Positions 1-8,762 of a stretch of DNA of 64,000 nt are shown piece after piece (positions within the stretch are counted from its first letter, which is position 1; every line of letters begins with the position of its first letter). The DNA comes from Planctomycetaceae bacterium (GTDB lineage: Bacteria; Planctomycetota; Planctomycetia; Pirellulales; Pirellulaceae), in the NCBI GenBank assembly GCA_002709045.1, contig PAPJ01000060.1, forward strand, positions 1 through 64,000, in the 5' to 3' direction. A program made the position numbers and the translations under genes. A model generated the notes under the pieces. The model was not told the DNA's origin. It searched no databases and saw nothing but the letters and a program-made list of their open reading frames with translations.

Positions 1-68
1 CCCCTCTCGCAGAAGGTAAAAGTTGCACCCTCCGGCTAGCCAGCCAGCCAGTTAGAGTGCCTTAGCGG

Positions 69-230
69 TCAGTCTGGAGCGTTGTATAGCGTTCCACAGC
101 AGTCACAACACAGATGTTCATTACCAATCGGCTCAAGAATTCCAACCTCACAGTCTGGACAATGATAAACACCTTCAGACTGAGAATAGAAGAAGTCAAA
201 CAGAATGTAGTCATCCATGAAATCAGACAT
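69..230 (-). CDS. Small zinc-ribbon protein (putative)
   Basis: Encodes about 53 residues. Two cysteine pairs are visible, CPDC near the middle and CCDCC about 18 residues later, which is the spacing of a zinc-ribbon knuckle; the rest is acidic and aromatic. The ATG at 230 is preferred over a GTG at 251 because a GGTGG purine-rich stretch lies about 10 bases before it. No neighbour suggests a role; it could be a small regulatory or adaptor protein. The gene is short and unsupported by synteny, so its reality is uncertain. An overlapping frame at 62-244 lacks any motif. Confidence 0.5.
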   Translation of the reverse strand: MSDFMDDYILFDFFYSQSEGVYHCPDCEVGILEPIGNEHLCCDCCGTLYNAPD

Positions 231-499
231 AGAATTGCCACCATTTACCACTATTTCGCCACCAGACGTTGGTATCTGCGTTTTTTGCCTATACGTCTGC
301 GTTTTTCAGACTCCTGCTGGGCGTGCTTTTCTATTTTTGTAGTGTTGCACGCACTGGCATCAGCCGGCATCACCTTGTTTTTTAGATTTAGTTGATAAGT
401 TTGATCGACTGTGCTGGCTAAAACGGGGCCAAGCCCGAATAATTTCCGTGCCGCTGGCGCATTCTCAATAAGAAAAATAAATATCTGACTGTTGCTAAA

Positions 500-829
500 T
501 CATTCGTTCTTTTCACGCTTGTGTGATTTGATGGCATGAATAATGCCCATCACCCCGACAAATAACAGAAACGATCCGAGCAAAATACCTCCTACCGCAA
601 ATTCGCCGGCATCCGGAAAACTTAAAAACATCATAATAAGTGCTCCACCTATAAATGCCGTGAATATCCAAAGCGGATACCTGATAATCGCTAAAATAAT
701 GGAATAAGCTTTATGCAATCCGGATTCAGGATTCCTGGCTGCGATTAGCCCCAGCTTCAGGATCACAGCAGCAATTAGCATACCTATTATCTTCACTAGG
801 TTCGGTTCCATCTGCGCCCAGATAAACAT
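500..829 (-). CDS. Small integral membrane protein, unknown function
   Basis: Encodes 109 residues with three predicted membrane segments at about residues 12-31, 43-70 and 78-99, and a basic, lysine-rich C-terminal tail likely to be cytoplasmic. The start at 829 has a good ribosome-binding site (GGGAG, nine bases upstream); an internal ATG seven codons in has none. I do not recognise the family. It stands alone, transcribed away from the NIPSNAP gene. The 250 bases downstream towards position 251 contain no gene or clear hairpin that I can see. Confidence 0.7.
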   Translation of the reverse strand: MFIWAQMEPNLVKIIGMLIAAVILKLGLIAARNPESGLHKAYSIILAIIRYPLWIFTAFIGGALIMMFLSFPDAGEFAVGGILLGSFLLFVGVMGIIHAIKSHKREKNE

Positions 830-969
830 TTGAATTAGCTCCCATCATCAGAGTCTGAAAATCATATTATCTTTTCTATAACCTACTTTCACTGAACACT
901 GCGACGTAAACAACTTGAAGTGAGTAATAAATCGTATGGAATTATGAATTTTAAACGATCTGAAAACAC

Positions 970-987
970 ACTGAATTTGAATTCAGT
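970..987. promoter_or_regulatory. Palindromic operator-like site
   Basis: A perfect inverted repeat with 8-base arms (ACTGAATT / AATTCAGT) around a 2-base centre. It lies about 95 bases upstream of the preferred start of the NIPSNAP gene, in the space between divergent genes. Its form suits binding of a dimeric regulator, but no regulator is encoded nearby. Chance occurrence in AT-rich DNA is possible. Confidence 0.35.
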
Positions 988-1082
988 AAGATTTGTGTTT
1001 TGTAATCCATCTGAGTAACTATTTTTTCGGTAAACTCTATGATTCAGGATTTTTCACTCACCTTATTGGACTCCTACCGGGC

Positions 1083-3287
1083 ATGATGTTTTTTAACCTA
1101 AGGAAAAAATCTGCGGCCCGATCACTTATCGGTTCCCTCATCAAACTACAGTCTCTTCTCCTAATAGGCTGTTTCTCGAATCTTGATGCCGAGGAAGTAG
1201 CCCGCTGGACTCTCAGCTATGATGCCGGGTACCGTGACGCCAGTGGTGCTTATGCCGGCGGCAGTGAAATCATGCATCTCGTCTCTCATCAAGGAAAAAT
1301 TTATGCCGCCAATGGGTACTGGATGGATGCTCACTGGGTGATTCCACCGGATGGCCAAAAACAGTCCGCGCAGGTCCTGCGGCTCGACAGGTCCGATGGT
1401 AGCTGGCAAGTTGATCTTGAGATGGGAGCAACGAACGGTTACGACCTTCGATATATGAAAGGCAACATCCTCAAGTCAGTCACTTTCTCCTATGACGCAA
1501 ACGGTAATGCTTTGGACACTCCCGTCAACTTGCTTGTCATGGCGGCCGGGGCAACCTTCGAGCGGGGCGGAGCTGTTTCTGCCTGGGTTCGTGATGACAC
1601 TAATGGTACCTGGAATCACTCTATCGTTCGACACGGTGCAAATACCGGCGGCATCCGCTGGGTTCCACGGGACATGGAACTCTACCGGGACAAAGAAACG
1701 GGCATCGAACGTCTTATCCTCTTACTGGGAAATCCCGGTGTGGTTTCCGGCGTCTTCGATCCGAACATTCCAGGTAAGATCCGCTGGGAAACGGTACTTG
1801 AATACCCCTTCCCCGAAGTTGGCAGTGTAACCACTCGTCCTCTTGGAATCGTACAAGCCAACAACTCACTTTTATTCTCCGTTGACGATGCTATCCTTCG
1901 CCGAAACGACGGCATACGCCCCGACTATACCGAAATAATTCGACTGTCTGATGATGTCGATACGGATGTCGGAGGCATTCGCGGTCTTACCACTATTGAA
2001 AATCCAAATGGGCCGGGAGAGTCGATTCTATTCCTCTGGGCTCCGGGAGGACGGTCTACCAGTCAAGTGAAGCGACTCGATCCTGACGGCAACGGCGGCT
2101 ACACCATCCATGACGAAAAGAGCATGATGGGGCTCATGGAAAGACATCTTGGTCGGGAGGTAACCTATACATTAGGTGCTCATAATATGATGTATCCCAT
2201 TCACGATCCTGAGAGTGGCGAACTTGTACACATCATTGGATTCCAGGGAAATCTGGCCGGCAAGCACAATCTGCAGTGGTCCGGAAGCCGTCTCTACGCC
2301 GGTGCACTGTACGCAATCCGCCATGCTGATCAAACCTATTCAGTTCACGAAGTAAATAACGCCTACGCACCTGGCAAGCCAACACTCGTATCGCCTCGTG
2401 CGTTCTGCCTTTCCCCTTTCGGAGATAACACACTTTTCATTGGTGGACATGATTCCAGCAACCGCATCTCTGACGACATGGCCTGGATTTGCAAGGCGCC
2501 GCTAGAAGTTGCACTAGGAATCAAAAAAGGACTTGATTTTAAAGAGAAACCACGCGCATTAAAAATAGATGAAAGGTTACGGGAAGGGCCTGTCTACGAG
2601 TTAAGGATATACAAGGCCAATGAAAACCGCTTAAATCACCTGATTACCCGCTTCCGTGAACATACGGATCGCATCTTTAAACGTCACAATATGGAATCGC
2701 TCGGGTACTGGATTCCAACCGACGGAACAGTGCGACAAAAACGCCGGATCGTATACATTCTTAAACATTCATCTCGCTACGCCGCTTACTCAAACTGGAC
2801 GCACTTCACCAACGATCGCGAGTGGCAACGGGTCATCGAAATGCCAACTTTCAAAGGTCTGTTAGCTGAGAAACCAACGAGTATCTTCATGAATGAAACC
2901 GAATATTCAAATCAGTTCGGAAACGCAATCAATGATCAAACGGGAGTGTTCGAACTTCGTACCTACACTGCCAGAGAAGGTCAGCTCAATACGCTGAATC
3001 AGCGTTTCAAAAATCATACCACGGTGTTGTTCAAGAAGCATGGCATGAAAAATCTTGGCTATTGGACTGCCTTCGATACGCCCGAAAACAAAACTACTTT
3101 GATCTATATGATCCAACACGAAAACAGGGAGCAGGCCAATGCAAATTGGAAAGCATTTTTTGCTGATCCTATCTGGCATAAAGCATACGAAGAGTCAACT
3201 AGTGATGGGAAACTACTGGCAAAACCCCCGGAGCAGATTTACTTAAGACCGCTGGATATTTCCACCAACACTATTCCCGATAAGTAA
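1083..3287 (+). CDS. Exported propeller-like protein with two C-terminal NIPSNAP domains
   Basis: Encodes about 734 residues from the ATG at 1083; the frame is open back to a TTG at 993, but the basic leader followed by a hydrophobic run ending LLIGC starts naturally at 1083. The leader could be a lipoprotein signal (Cys30) or a Sec signal. Residues about 40-490 are rich in Gly, Asp and aromatic residues and look like a beta-propeller or exported solute-binding region. The last 230 residues hold two consecutive NIPSNAP domains, beginning near nucleotides 2587 (VYELRIY) and 2942 (VFELRTY). NIPSNAP domains are ferredoxin-like folds of uncertain biochemical role, common as exported proteins in planctomycetes. 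A bidirectional terminator follows. Domain assignment of the C-terminus is firm; the function of the whole is unknown. Confidence 0.8.
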   Translation: MMFFNLRKKSAARSLIGSLIKLQSLLLIGCFSNLDAEEVARWTLSYDAGYRDASGAYAGGSEIMHLVSHQGKIYAANGYWMDAHWVIPPDGQKQSAQVLRLDRSDGSWQVDLEMGATNGYDLRYMKGNILKSVTFSYDANGNALDTPVNLLVMAAGATFERGGAVSAWVRDDTNGTWNHSIVRHGANTGGIRWVPRDMELYRDKETGIERLILLLGNPGVVSGVFDPNIPGKIRWETVLEYPFPEVGSVTTRPLGIVQANNSLLFSVDDAILRRNDGIRPDYTEIIRLSDDVDTDVGGIRGLTTIENPNGPGESILFLWAPGGRSTSQVKRLDPDGNGGYTIHDEKSMMGLMERHLGREVTYTLGAHNMMYPIHDPESGELVHIIGFQGNLAGKHNLQWSGSRLYAGALYAIRHADQTYSVHEVNNAYAPGKPTLVSPRAFCLSPFGDNTLFIGGHDSSNRISDDMAWICKAPLEVALGIKKGLDFKEKPRALKIDERLREGPVYELRIYKANENRLNHLITRFREHTDRIFKRHNMESLGYWIPTDGTVRQKRRIVYILKHSSRYAAYSNWTHFTNDREWQRVIEMPTFKGLLAEKPTSIFMNETEYSNQFGNAINDQTGVFELRTYTAREGQLNTLNQRFKNHTTVLFKKHGMKNLGYWTAFDTPENKTTLIYMIQHENREQANANWKAFFADPIWHKAYEESTSDGKLLAKPPEQIYLRPLDISTNTIPDK

Positions 3288-3332
3288 ACAATCTATTTTA
3301 AGACGATCTTCTTAGCGTATTGAAATAATGAT

Positions 3333-3375
3333 AAAAAAGCAGGCTGCCTCAAAAATGAGACAGCCTGCTTTTTAT
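3333..3375. terminator. Bidirectional intrinsic terminator
   Basis: The stem AGCAGGCTG/CAGCCTGCT, extended by CTC/GAG around an A-rich loop, is flanked by an A run on the left and a T run on the right. It therefore works for both the NIPSNAP gene (plus) and the YHS-like gene (minus), which converge here. Confidence 0.85.
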
Positions 3376-3434
3376 GTTTAACAAGTTAATACAAATATCT
3401 TTATAGAAGAGTATCTGTATTCACTTAAAGGAAA

Positions 3435-3938
3435 CTAACCTTTTTTATCTTTCTTGACTTTGACAAATTTGCCTTTTTTGAACGCAGCGGTTCCAAAAAG
3501 AGCATTGATTTGATCGTCAATTTCCATTGCCTTTAACGATGCCACTTCTTTGGTACTGGCAACGTGTACTTCTACTGCACCTAAAACGCCACCATCCACT
3601 TTGAATTTAGGTGAATCGTCTGTTAGTTCAGAACCGGTAATCGGGCATAGAGTTTGCTTATACTGACCAGTGTAAACAAGTTGGTGATTAGCCTTACCCT
3701 CGTACTTTTCAGGGTATTTCTTTACTCGAGCTACACAAGCAGAACAACATACATAAAGTTGAGCATCTTTGTACTCGACTACTTTCTTACCCGCTACAGG
3801 GCGTGTCTTCATGATGAAACACTTCAAACTGCTCACCTTCTTATCGATGGTGGCTACAGGTTCGTCAGCGCTCAAAAAAGAAAAAGATAATAGAAGAGTA
3901 AGGCTCAGAGTAAAACAAAAAGAGCGTTTGGAGATCAT
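3435..3938 (-). CDS. Exported YHS/TRASH-like metal-binding protein
   Basis: Encodes about 167 residues from the ATG at 3938, which has GGAAAG eight bases upstream; a further ATG at 3956 lacks this. A Sec signal peptide ends near LSADE. The first half of the mature protein matches a YHS/TRASH-type domain: a Cys followed about 24 residues later by a CCSAC cluster and then a KYPEKY segment. A second, half-complete copy begins with LCPITG but has no CCxxC cluster. The C-terminus is lysine-rich. Such domains bind transition metals such as copper. The gene is followed by a shared terminator and is not obviously in an operon. A metal-binding role in the cell envelope is an inference. Confidence 0.7.
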   Translation of the reverse strand: MISKRSFCFTLSLTLLLSFSFLSADEPVATIDKKVSSLKCFIMKTRPVAGKKVVEYKDAQLYVCCSACVARVKKYPEKYEGKANHQLVYTGQYKQTLCPITGSELTDDSPKFKVDGGVLGAVEVHVASTKEVASLKAMEIDDQINALFGTAAFKKGKFVKVKKDKKG

Positions 3939-4122
3939 TTTATAAACTTTCCGCATAAACTAAATGAATTTAAACAGCAGGACAACGTAACAGGATACGG
4001 CGTGGTTTACAGGAAATTGTAGTCCGCAGAATATTGAGAATAAAGAGGGTTGCAGATAATTTCATAAATAATCCAAAAGAAAATAACGGTCTCCAGCAGC
4101 CATAAAAGTGGGTTAATTCTCT

Positions 4123-5667
4123 TTATTGCTTCACTGCTGTGTAAGGTCGGTATCTTGGGATCGGACTATAATTCCCTTTACCTTTCTCCCAGCGAAACGA
4201 GTTGCCATCAATGACTAAATCTTTTCTGGCGTTTAGCTTATCTTCCGGCGGAGCGAATTGATGGGGTGCCATTTTCTGTAAATCTGCTTTCACGTCATCA
4301 AAACGATCGTCCTCAGCAAGATTTTTCCATTCATTGGGATCCGTGCGAAGATTGTACAACTCTTCTTCGTCTTCTCCGTACCGGATGTACCTCCAGTCTC
4401 GATTAATAACGGCATACTCTCCGGGCTTCATGTACGGCAAAAAGACACTTCGGTCTTTCGCATTTTCGGGTTTACGCAGAGTCGCTGCCAATGAACTTCC
4501 CTGAAGTACTTGATAAGGTTTGGGGAGTTTGCACATTTCCATCAACGTTGGATAGATATCGATCAGACTCACCGTCACATCTGCATTCGCACCATTAGCG
4601 ACTCCGGGACCGGCCCAGATAAACGGGACGTTTGAAGTGCGTTCCCACAAGGTGTGCTTACCCCACTGCCCTTTTTCCCCGAGGTGGTATCCATGATCAC
4701 TCCACAAAACAACAATCGTGTTGTCCGCATACGGACTGTCATCCAACACTTTTAGAATTCGGCCTAACATCGCGTCGGCGTAACTGATGCATGCCAGGTA
4801 TCCGTGCATCGCATCCTGATATGCACCCATCGCTACTAATTTATCGAAGTGTAACCGCTTGCGATTTACACGAACCTTTTGAATTTTTTCCGGCAAGTCT
4901 TCCAAGTCATCATCCAACAATGGGGGTAGCTGAATCTCTTTGGGGTTATATAAATCAAAATATTTTTGTGGGCAATAATTGGGATAGTGCGGAGCATAAA
5001 GCCCACATGCCAGAAAGAAAGGCTTGTCATGTTTCTTGCGTAGTTGCTCAACCGCCCAATTGGCCCGGATCGTATCGGCGATCTCTTCTTCTCTATCGTT
5101 ATCAACAGCACCCCATTCGAGGAACAATCCTCCGTTGAATTGCTTGCCGCGGTTGTAAACACTGTTGGGAAATGGCTGTGGCACAGGTGTCTCACGGCTC
5201 CATGATTCCATCGGCCATCCGCGTTCGCGTTGAATTTGGTTACGCAGATAAAAATGTGTCCAACCTCGCTGGTCGATAGCACCGGTTGGATGGTGGTACA
5301 ATTTACCGGCACCCAGAGTTGTGTAACCCGCCTTAGCAAAACTCGTTTGCAAGGATTCGATTTCAGGCTTTGCAACAAAGTAATTAGGAGTGGTATAGCA
5401 ACCGGTCGTTGAAGCATATAAACCCGAAAAGATTGCCGCTCGACTGGGAGCACAAAATACGCCAGCCGCATGCCCATTGGTAAAACAAACACCCCGCGCG
5501 GCGAGTCGATCGAGATTGGGAGTAATCGCATGAGGCGTCGATTCCAAACAACCAATCCAGTCATTCATATCATCTACAGCCAAAAATAATACGTTGGGTC
5601 TGGAATCTGCCTTCAGTGGAGCAGAACATAATGCCAGAGCAAACGCTAATATCAATAGGCGATTCAT
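4123..5667 (-). CDS. Sulfatase, iduronate-2-sulfatase-like
   Basis: Encodes about 514 residues with a Sec signal peptide (cleavage near LKADS). The N-terminal metal-binding block reads NVLFLAVDDMND. The activation motif CAPSR (about residues 72-76) contains the Cys converted to formylglycine by a SUMF1-type enzyme, none of which is encoded in this window. Later blocks include WSDHGYHLGEKGQWGKHTLWE, split here as SDHGYHLGE and KHTLWE, which are typical of the iduronate-2-sulfatase-like subgroup. The C-terminus has the DPNEWKNLA segment usual for these enzymes. ATG at 5667 is chosen over GTG at 5670. It probably hydrolyses sulfate esters of an algal or host-type polysaccharide outside the cytoplasm. 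It is divergent from the cupin-led cluster. Confidence 0.92.
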   Translation of the reverse strand: MNRLLILAFALALCSAPLKADSRPNVLFLAVDDMNDWIGCLESTPHAITPNLDRLAARGVCFTNGHAAGVFCAPSRAAIFSGLYASTTGCYTTPNYFVAKPEIESLQTSFAKAGYTTLGAGKLYHHPTGAIDQRGWTHFYLRNQIQRERGWPMESWSRETPVPQPFPNSVYNRGKQFNGGLFLEWGAVDNDREEEIADTIRANWAVEQLRKKHDKPFFLACGLYAPHYPNYCPQKYFDLYNPKEIQLPPLLDDDLEDLPEKIQKVRVNRKRLHFDKLVAMGAYQDAMHGYLACISYADAMLGRILKVLDDSPYADNTIVVLWSDHGYHLGEKGQWGKHTLWERTSNVPFIWAGPGVANGANADVTVSLIDIYPTLMEMCKLPKPYQVLQGSSLAATLRKPENAKDRSVFLPYMKPGEYAVINRDWRYIRYGEDEEELYNLRTDPNEWKNLAEDDRFDDVKADLQKMAPHQFAPPEDKLNARKDLVIDGNSFRWEKGKGNYSPIPRYRPYTAVKQ

Positions 5668-5930
5668 CACTCGTCGCTTTCTTTTAAGTCTCTCGTTTAC
5701 TTAAACTGTGACAATTAACAATTTAACACCCCTGCCATGAATCCCAAGAGTGTTGAAGCCGAGATTGATAACATGCCTGTCGCGCTAGCCGGTAGAATGA
5801 ACTTAAGAATATCTAATCTCAGAATAAAATCTGACGCAAAATTATGACCGTGCCTCAGCAATGGTCAGATCATCGTTCGACGCGGCACACAACGAATCAA
5901 AGTCACGGTAAAATATCCAGAAACTCAAAG

Positions 5931-6290
5931 ATGAACGTTATTGATATTAGGGAAAAGCTGAACAGTTTCAAGCAACACTGGTCGCCCAAAGTGATCGCTG
6001 AGTTGAACGGCCAACATGTCAAAGTCGTTAAACTTCTGGGGGAATTTGACTGGCATTTCCACGAACATGAAGATGAATTGTTCTGGGTCATTCGGGGAAC
6101 ACTGGTGCTGCATTTTCGAGACAAGTCGGTGGAATTAAAATCCGGACAAATGTGCGTGATACCCAAGACCGTCGAACATAAACCGGTCGCAAAAGAAGAA
6201 TGTGAAGTCATCCTCTTTGAACCGGCTGGAACTCTCAATACCGGAAACCTTGACAACGAACGTACGGTTTCAAAACCCGAAGAAATTTAA
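5931..6290 (+). CDS. Cupin-fold protein
   Basis: Encodes about 119 residues from the ATG at 5931; the frame is open upstream to 5844 but that stretch has no cupin character. The motif FHEHEDELFWVIRG gives the two His and the Glu expected for cupin metal binding, and a later HKPVA supplies the last His. There is no signal peptide, so it acts in the cytoplasm. It is the first gene of a plus-strand run; 24 bases separate it from the sulfatase. Small single-domain cupins of this kind may be sensors, isomerases or dioxygenase-like proteins; the substrate is unknown. Confidence 0.8.
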   Translation: MNVIDIREKLNSFKQHWSPKVIAELNGQHVKVVKLLGEFDWHFHEHEDELFWVIRGTLVLHFRDKSVELKSGQMCVIPKTVEHKPVAKEECEVILFEPAGTLNTGNLDNERTVSKPEEI

Positions 6291-6314
6291 TGCCCGCTGC
6301 CAGTTAGGAAATCC

Positions 6315-7772
6315 ATGCATAATATCTCAATCGCCCGCATCACTTTCGCAGTATTGGTTCTTTGGACTACATTTTTAACTGCCTGCAATTACCAATCTGT
6401 TTCAGCAGCCGATAAACCAAATGTTCTTCTGATTTCCATCGATGATCTTAATGACTGGACCGGCTGTTTAGGCGGTCACCCTCAGGCAAAAACGCCGAAC
6501 ATTGACCGACTGGCGGGTCGCGGGACACTCTTCTCCAATGCTCATTGCCAATCACCCGTCTGTAATCCGTCACGTGCGAGTATGCAAACTGGTCGTTACC
6601 CTCACACATCAGGTATTTATTTTCTGTCACCAGACCTGCAAAAAGCACCCAAACTGGAAGGTTTAGACACTATTCCCGAACGTTTTGCTAAACATGGCTA
6701 TCAAACGCTGGCCGCAGGAAAAATATTTCACGGGGGAGACCAAAGGTTCTTCCAAGAATATGGTGGGTCGCTGGGGGGATTTGGCCCGCGACCTAAAACC
6801 AAGATTTCACAACCACATGGACACCCTCTTTGGGACTGGGGGGCATTTCCCGAAAAAGATGAAATGATGCCCGATTACAAAGTTGCACAATGGGCTATCG
6901 AGAAAATCAGAACCATTCCGGACAATGCGGACAAGCCATTTTTTATGGGTGTCGGTTTTTATCGACCTCATGTGCCGATGTTTGCACCAAAGAAATGGTT
7001 TGATCTGTTCCCTCAGGATCAAATTAAGCTGCCCGTTATTAACGAGAACGACCGGTCAGACCTGAGTAATTATGCGATCGCTTTGACTAACGAAAAGCAT
7101 GTTTCACCTGAACATAGCTGGGTAGTCTCAGCAGGCCAGTGGGAACACGCCGTTCAGTCTTACCTGGCTTCCATCGCATTCGCAGATTATTGCCTTGGTC
7201 TTGTCTTAGATGCGTTGGACAAATCACCTCATCAAGACAACACCATAATCGTCCTATTTTCTGATCATGGTTTTCATCTTGGTGAAAAACAACGTTGGGC
7301 AAAACGCACGATCTGGGAAGATGGCACGCGTGTCCCCCTGATCGTTGCCGACAAAAGATATGCTGCGGGACAAATCACCACCAAGCCTGCCGAACTTATC
7401 GATGTATTCCCCACTCTGTTGGAATTGGCAGGTTTACCCAAAGACAACGCACAGGAAGGTAACTCGCTGGTGCCGCTTCTAGAAAACCCCCTGGCAGACT
7501 GGCCATACATTGCACTTTCATCTTTTGGTAAGGGTAATTTCGCTGTACGTTCTGAACACTTCCGTTACATTCAATACCGGGACGGTTCGGAGGAATTTTA
7601 TGACCATCGCAAAGATTCCCGCGAGTGGGATAACGTAATCAACAAACGTGCATACGCTAAAACGATCAAACGACATAAAACTCACATTCCAATCAAACAA
7701 GAAGAAATACTTCCGGGAAACTCAACTGGTCACAAAGCATACGAAGCAGCTAGTCGATTTGTCGAAAACTAA
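6315..7772 (+). CDS. Sulfatase, iduronate-2-sulfatase-like, possible lipoprotein
   Basis: Encodes 485 residues. The leader ends in LTAC (Cys24), a plausible lipobox, so the enzyme may be lipid-anchored; otherwise it is cleaved after SVSAA. The metal block NVLLISIDDLND and the formylglycine motif CNPSR (Cys83) are intact, and FSDHGFHLGEKQRW and KRTIWE mark the iduronate-2-sulfatase-like subgroup. A ribosome-binding site (AGGA) lies seven bases before the ATG. It is the second gene of the catabolic run and is paralogous to the divergent sulfatase at 4123-5667. A PIG-L deacetylase follows 29 bases later, which would fit removal of sulfate and acetyl groups from an amino sugar (inference). Confidence 0.92.
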   Translation: MHNISIARITFAVLVLWTTFLTACNYQSVSAADKPNVLLISIDDLNDWTGCLGGHPQAKTPNIDRLAGRGTLFSNAHCQSPVCNPSRASMQTGRYPHTSGIYFLSPDLQKAPKLEGLDTIPERFAKHGYQTLAAGKIFHGGDQRFFQEYGGSLGGFGPRPKTKISQPHGHPLWDWGAFPEKDEMMPDYKVAQWAIEKIRTIPDNADKPFFMGVGFYRPHVPMFAPKKWFDLFPQDQIKLPVINENDRSDLSNYAIALTNEKHVSPEHSWVVSAGQWEHAVQSYLASIAFADYCLGLVLDALDKSPHQDNTIIVLFSDHGFHLGEKQRWAKRTIWEDGTRVPLIVADKRYAAGQITTKPAELIDVFPTLLELAGLPKDNAQEGNSLVPLLENPLADWPYIALSSFGKGNFAVRSEHFRYIQYRDGSEEFYDHRKDSREWDNVINKRAYAKTIKRHKTHIPIKQEEILPGNSTGHKAYEAASRFVEN

Positions 7773-7801
7773 CGTTCACTTAGTAATAACGAGGCAAAAA
7801 A

Positions 7802-8731
7802 ATGCGCAGCAACATAACTCTTTTCGCAATAGTAACACTGCTTCTCTACTCCACTGACGCCGTTCATGCCGGTGCACCGGATGGTGGGGAAGATGATGGA
7901 AAACTTCGCATTGTCTGCTTCGGGGCTCATCCCGATGATGCGGAATACAAATCCGGTGGGACGGCTGCATTATGGGCCGAACGTGGTCATCATGTACTGC
8001 TGGTCTCAGTTACAAATGGAGATATCGGACACTGGCAAATGTCCGGAGGAGAACTCGCCAAACGCAGGACTGCCGAATCCGCTGAATGTGCAAAACGGCT
8101 GGGTGCTCACTCCAAAGTCCTTGATATACACGACGGTGAACTACTGCCGACACTTGAGCATCGTAAAACCATTTGTCGTATTATTCGCCAATGGAAAGCG
8201 GACATTGTTATTTCCCATCGCCCCTGGGACTACCATCCGGATCACCGTTACACAGGCATTCTGGTTCAGGACGCAGCTTTCATGGTCACCGTACCATTCT
8301 TTTGCCCCGATGTACCTCATCTTAAAAAGAACCCCGTCTTCCTGTACTCAAGTGACGGTTTTACCAAGCCTTATCCATTTGATCCTGACATCGTTGTCTC
8401 GCTCGACAGCATTTTCGACAAAAAGGTGGATGCCCTGACCGCTTTGGTTTCTCAGGCATTTGAAGGCGGTGCCGGTGGTAGTCCAGAACGCATGGCTCTA
8501 GTACCACCTGCCAGTGATCCTAAAGCACGACGTGAATGGCTTTATCAGCGATGGGCCCGGCGGCAAGGCAATGAAGCTAATAAATTCCGTGAGCAACTCA
8601 TCAAACTTTACGGAATTGAAGTGGGTAGCAAGGTAAAATATGCGGAAGCCTTTGAAATTTGTGAATATGGTTCCCGGCCAACCACCGGACAACTTCAAGA
8701 ACTATTTCCGTTCCTGCCTGAAAAAAAATAA
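7802..8731 (+). CDS. PIG-L family deacetylase (exported)
   Basis: Encodes 309 residues with a signal peptide ending near VHAGA. The zinc-binding motif AHPDD lies at residues 42-46, and HPDHR follows around residue 143, giving the His/Asp/Asp set of the PIG-L/LmbE fold. The family removes N-acetyl groups from GlcNAc-containing substrates. The ATG is preceded by GAGG at good spacing. It is tightly packed between the sulfatase and the PQQ protein. Length and motifs are normal for the planctomycete exported form; the natural substrate is unknown. Confidence 0.9.
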   Translation: MRSNITLFAIVTLLLYSTDAVHAGAPDGGEDDGKLRIVCFGAHPDDAEYKSGGTAALWAERGHHVLLVSVTNGDIGHWQMSGGELAKRRTAESAECAKRLGAHSKVLDIHDGELLPTLEHRKTICRIIRQWKADIVISHRPWDYHPDHRYTGILVQDAAFMVTVPFFCPDVPHLKKNPVFLYSSDGFTKPYPFDPDIVVSLDSIFDKKVDALTALVSQAFEGGAGGSPERMALVPPASDPKARREWLYQRWARRQGNEANKFREQLIKLYGIEVGSKVKYAEAFEICEYGSRPTTGQLQELFPFLPEKK

Positions 8732-8762
8732 TTGCTGAGATCTAAATACTATTGATTTACCC

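Noticed and set aside
993..1082. Upstream extension of the NIPSNAP gene to the TTG at 993
   Set aside because: It would place 30 residues ahead of an otherwise normal export leader.
4866..5564. 232-codon minus-strand frame within the sulfatase gene
   Set aside because: A shifted frame of the sulfatase; it lacks the family motifs, all of which lie in the chosen frame.
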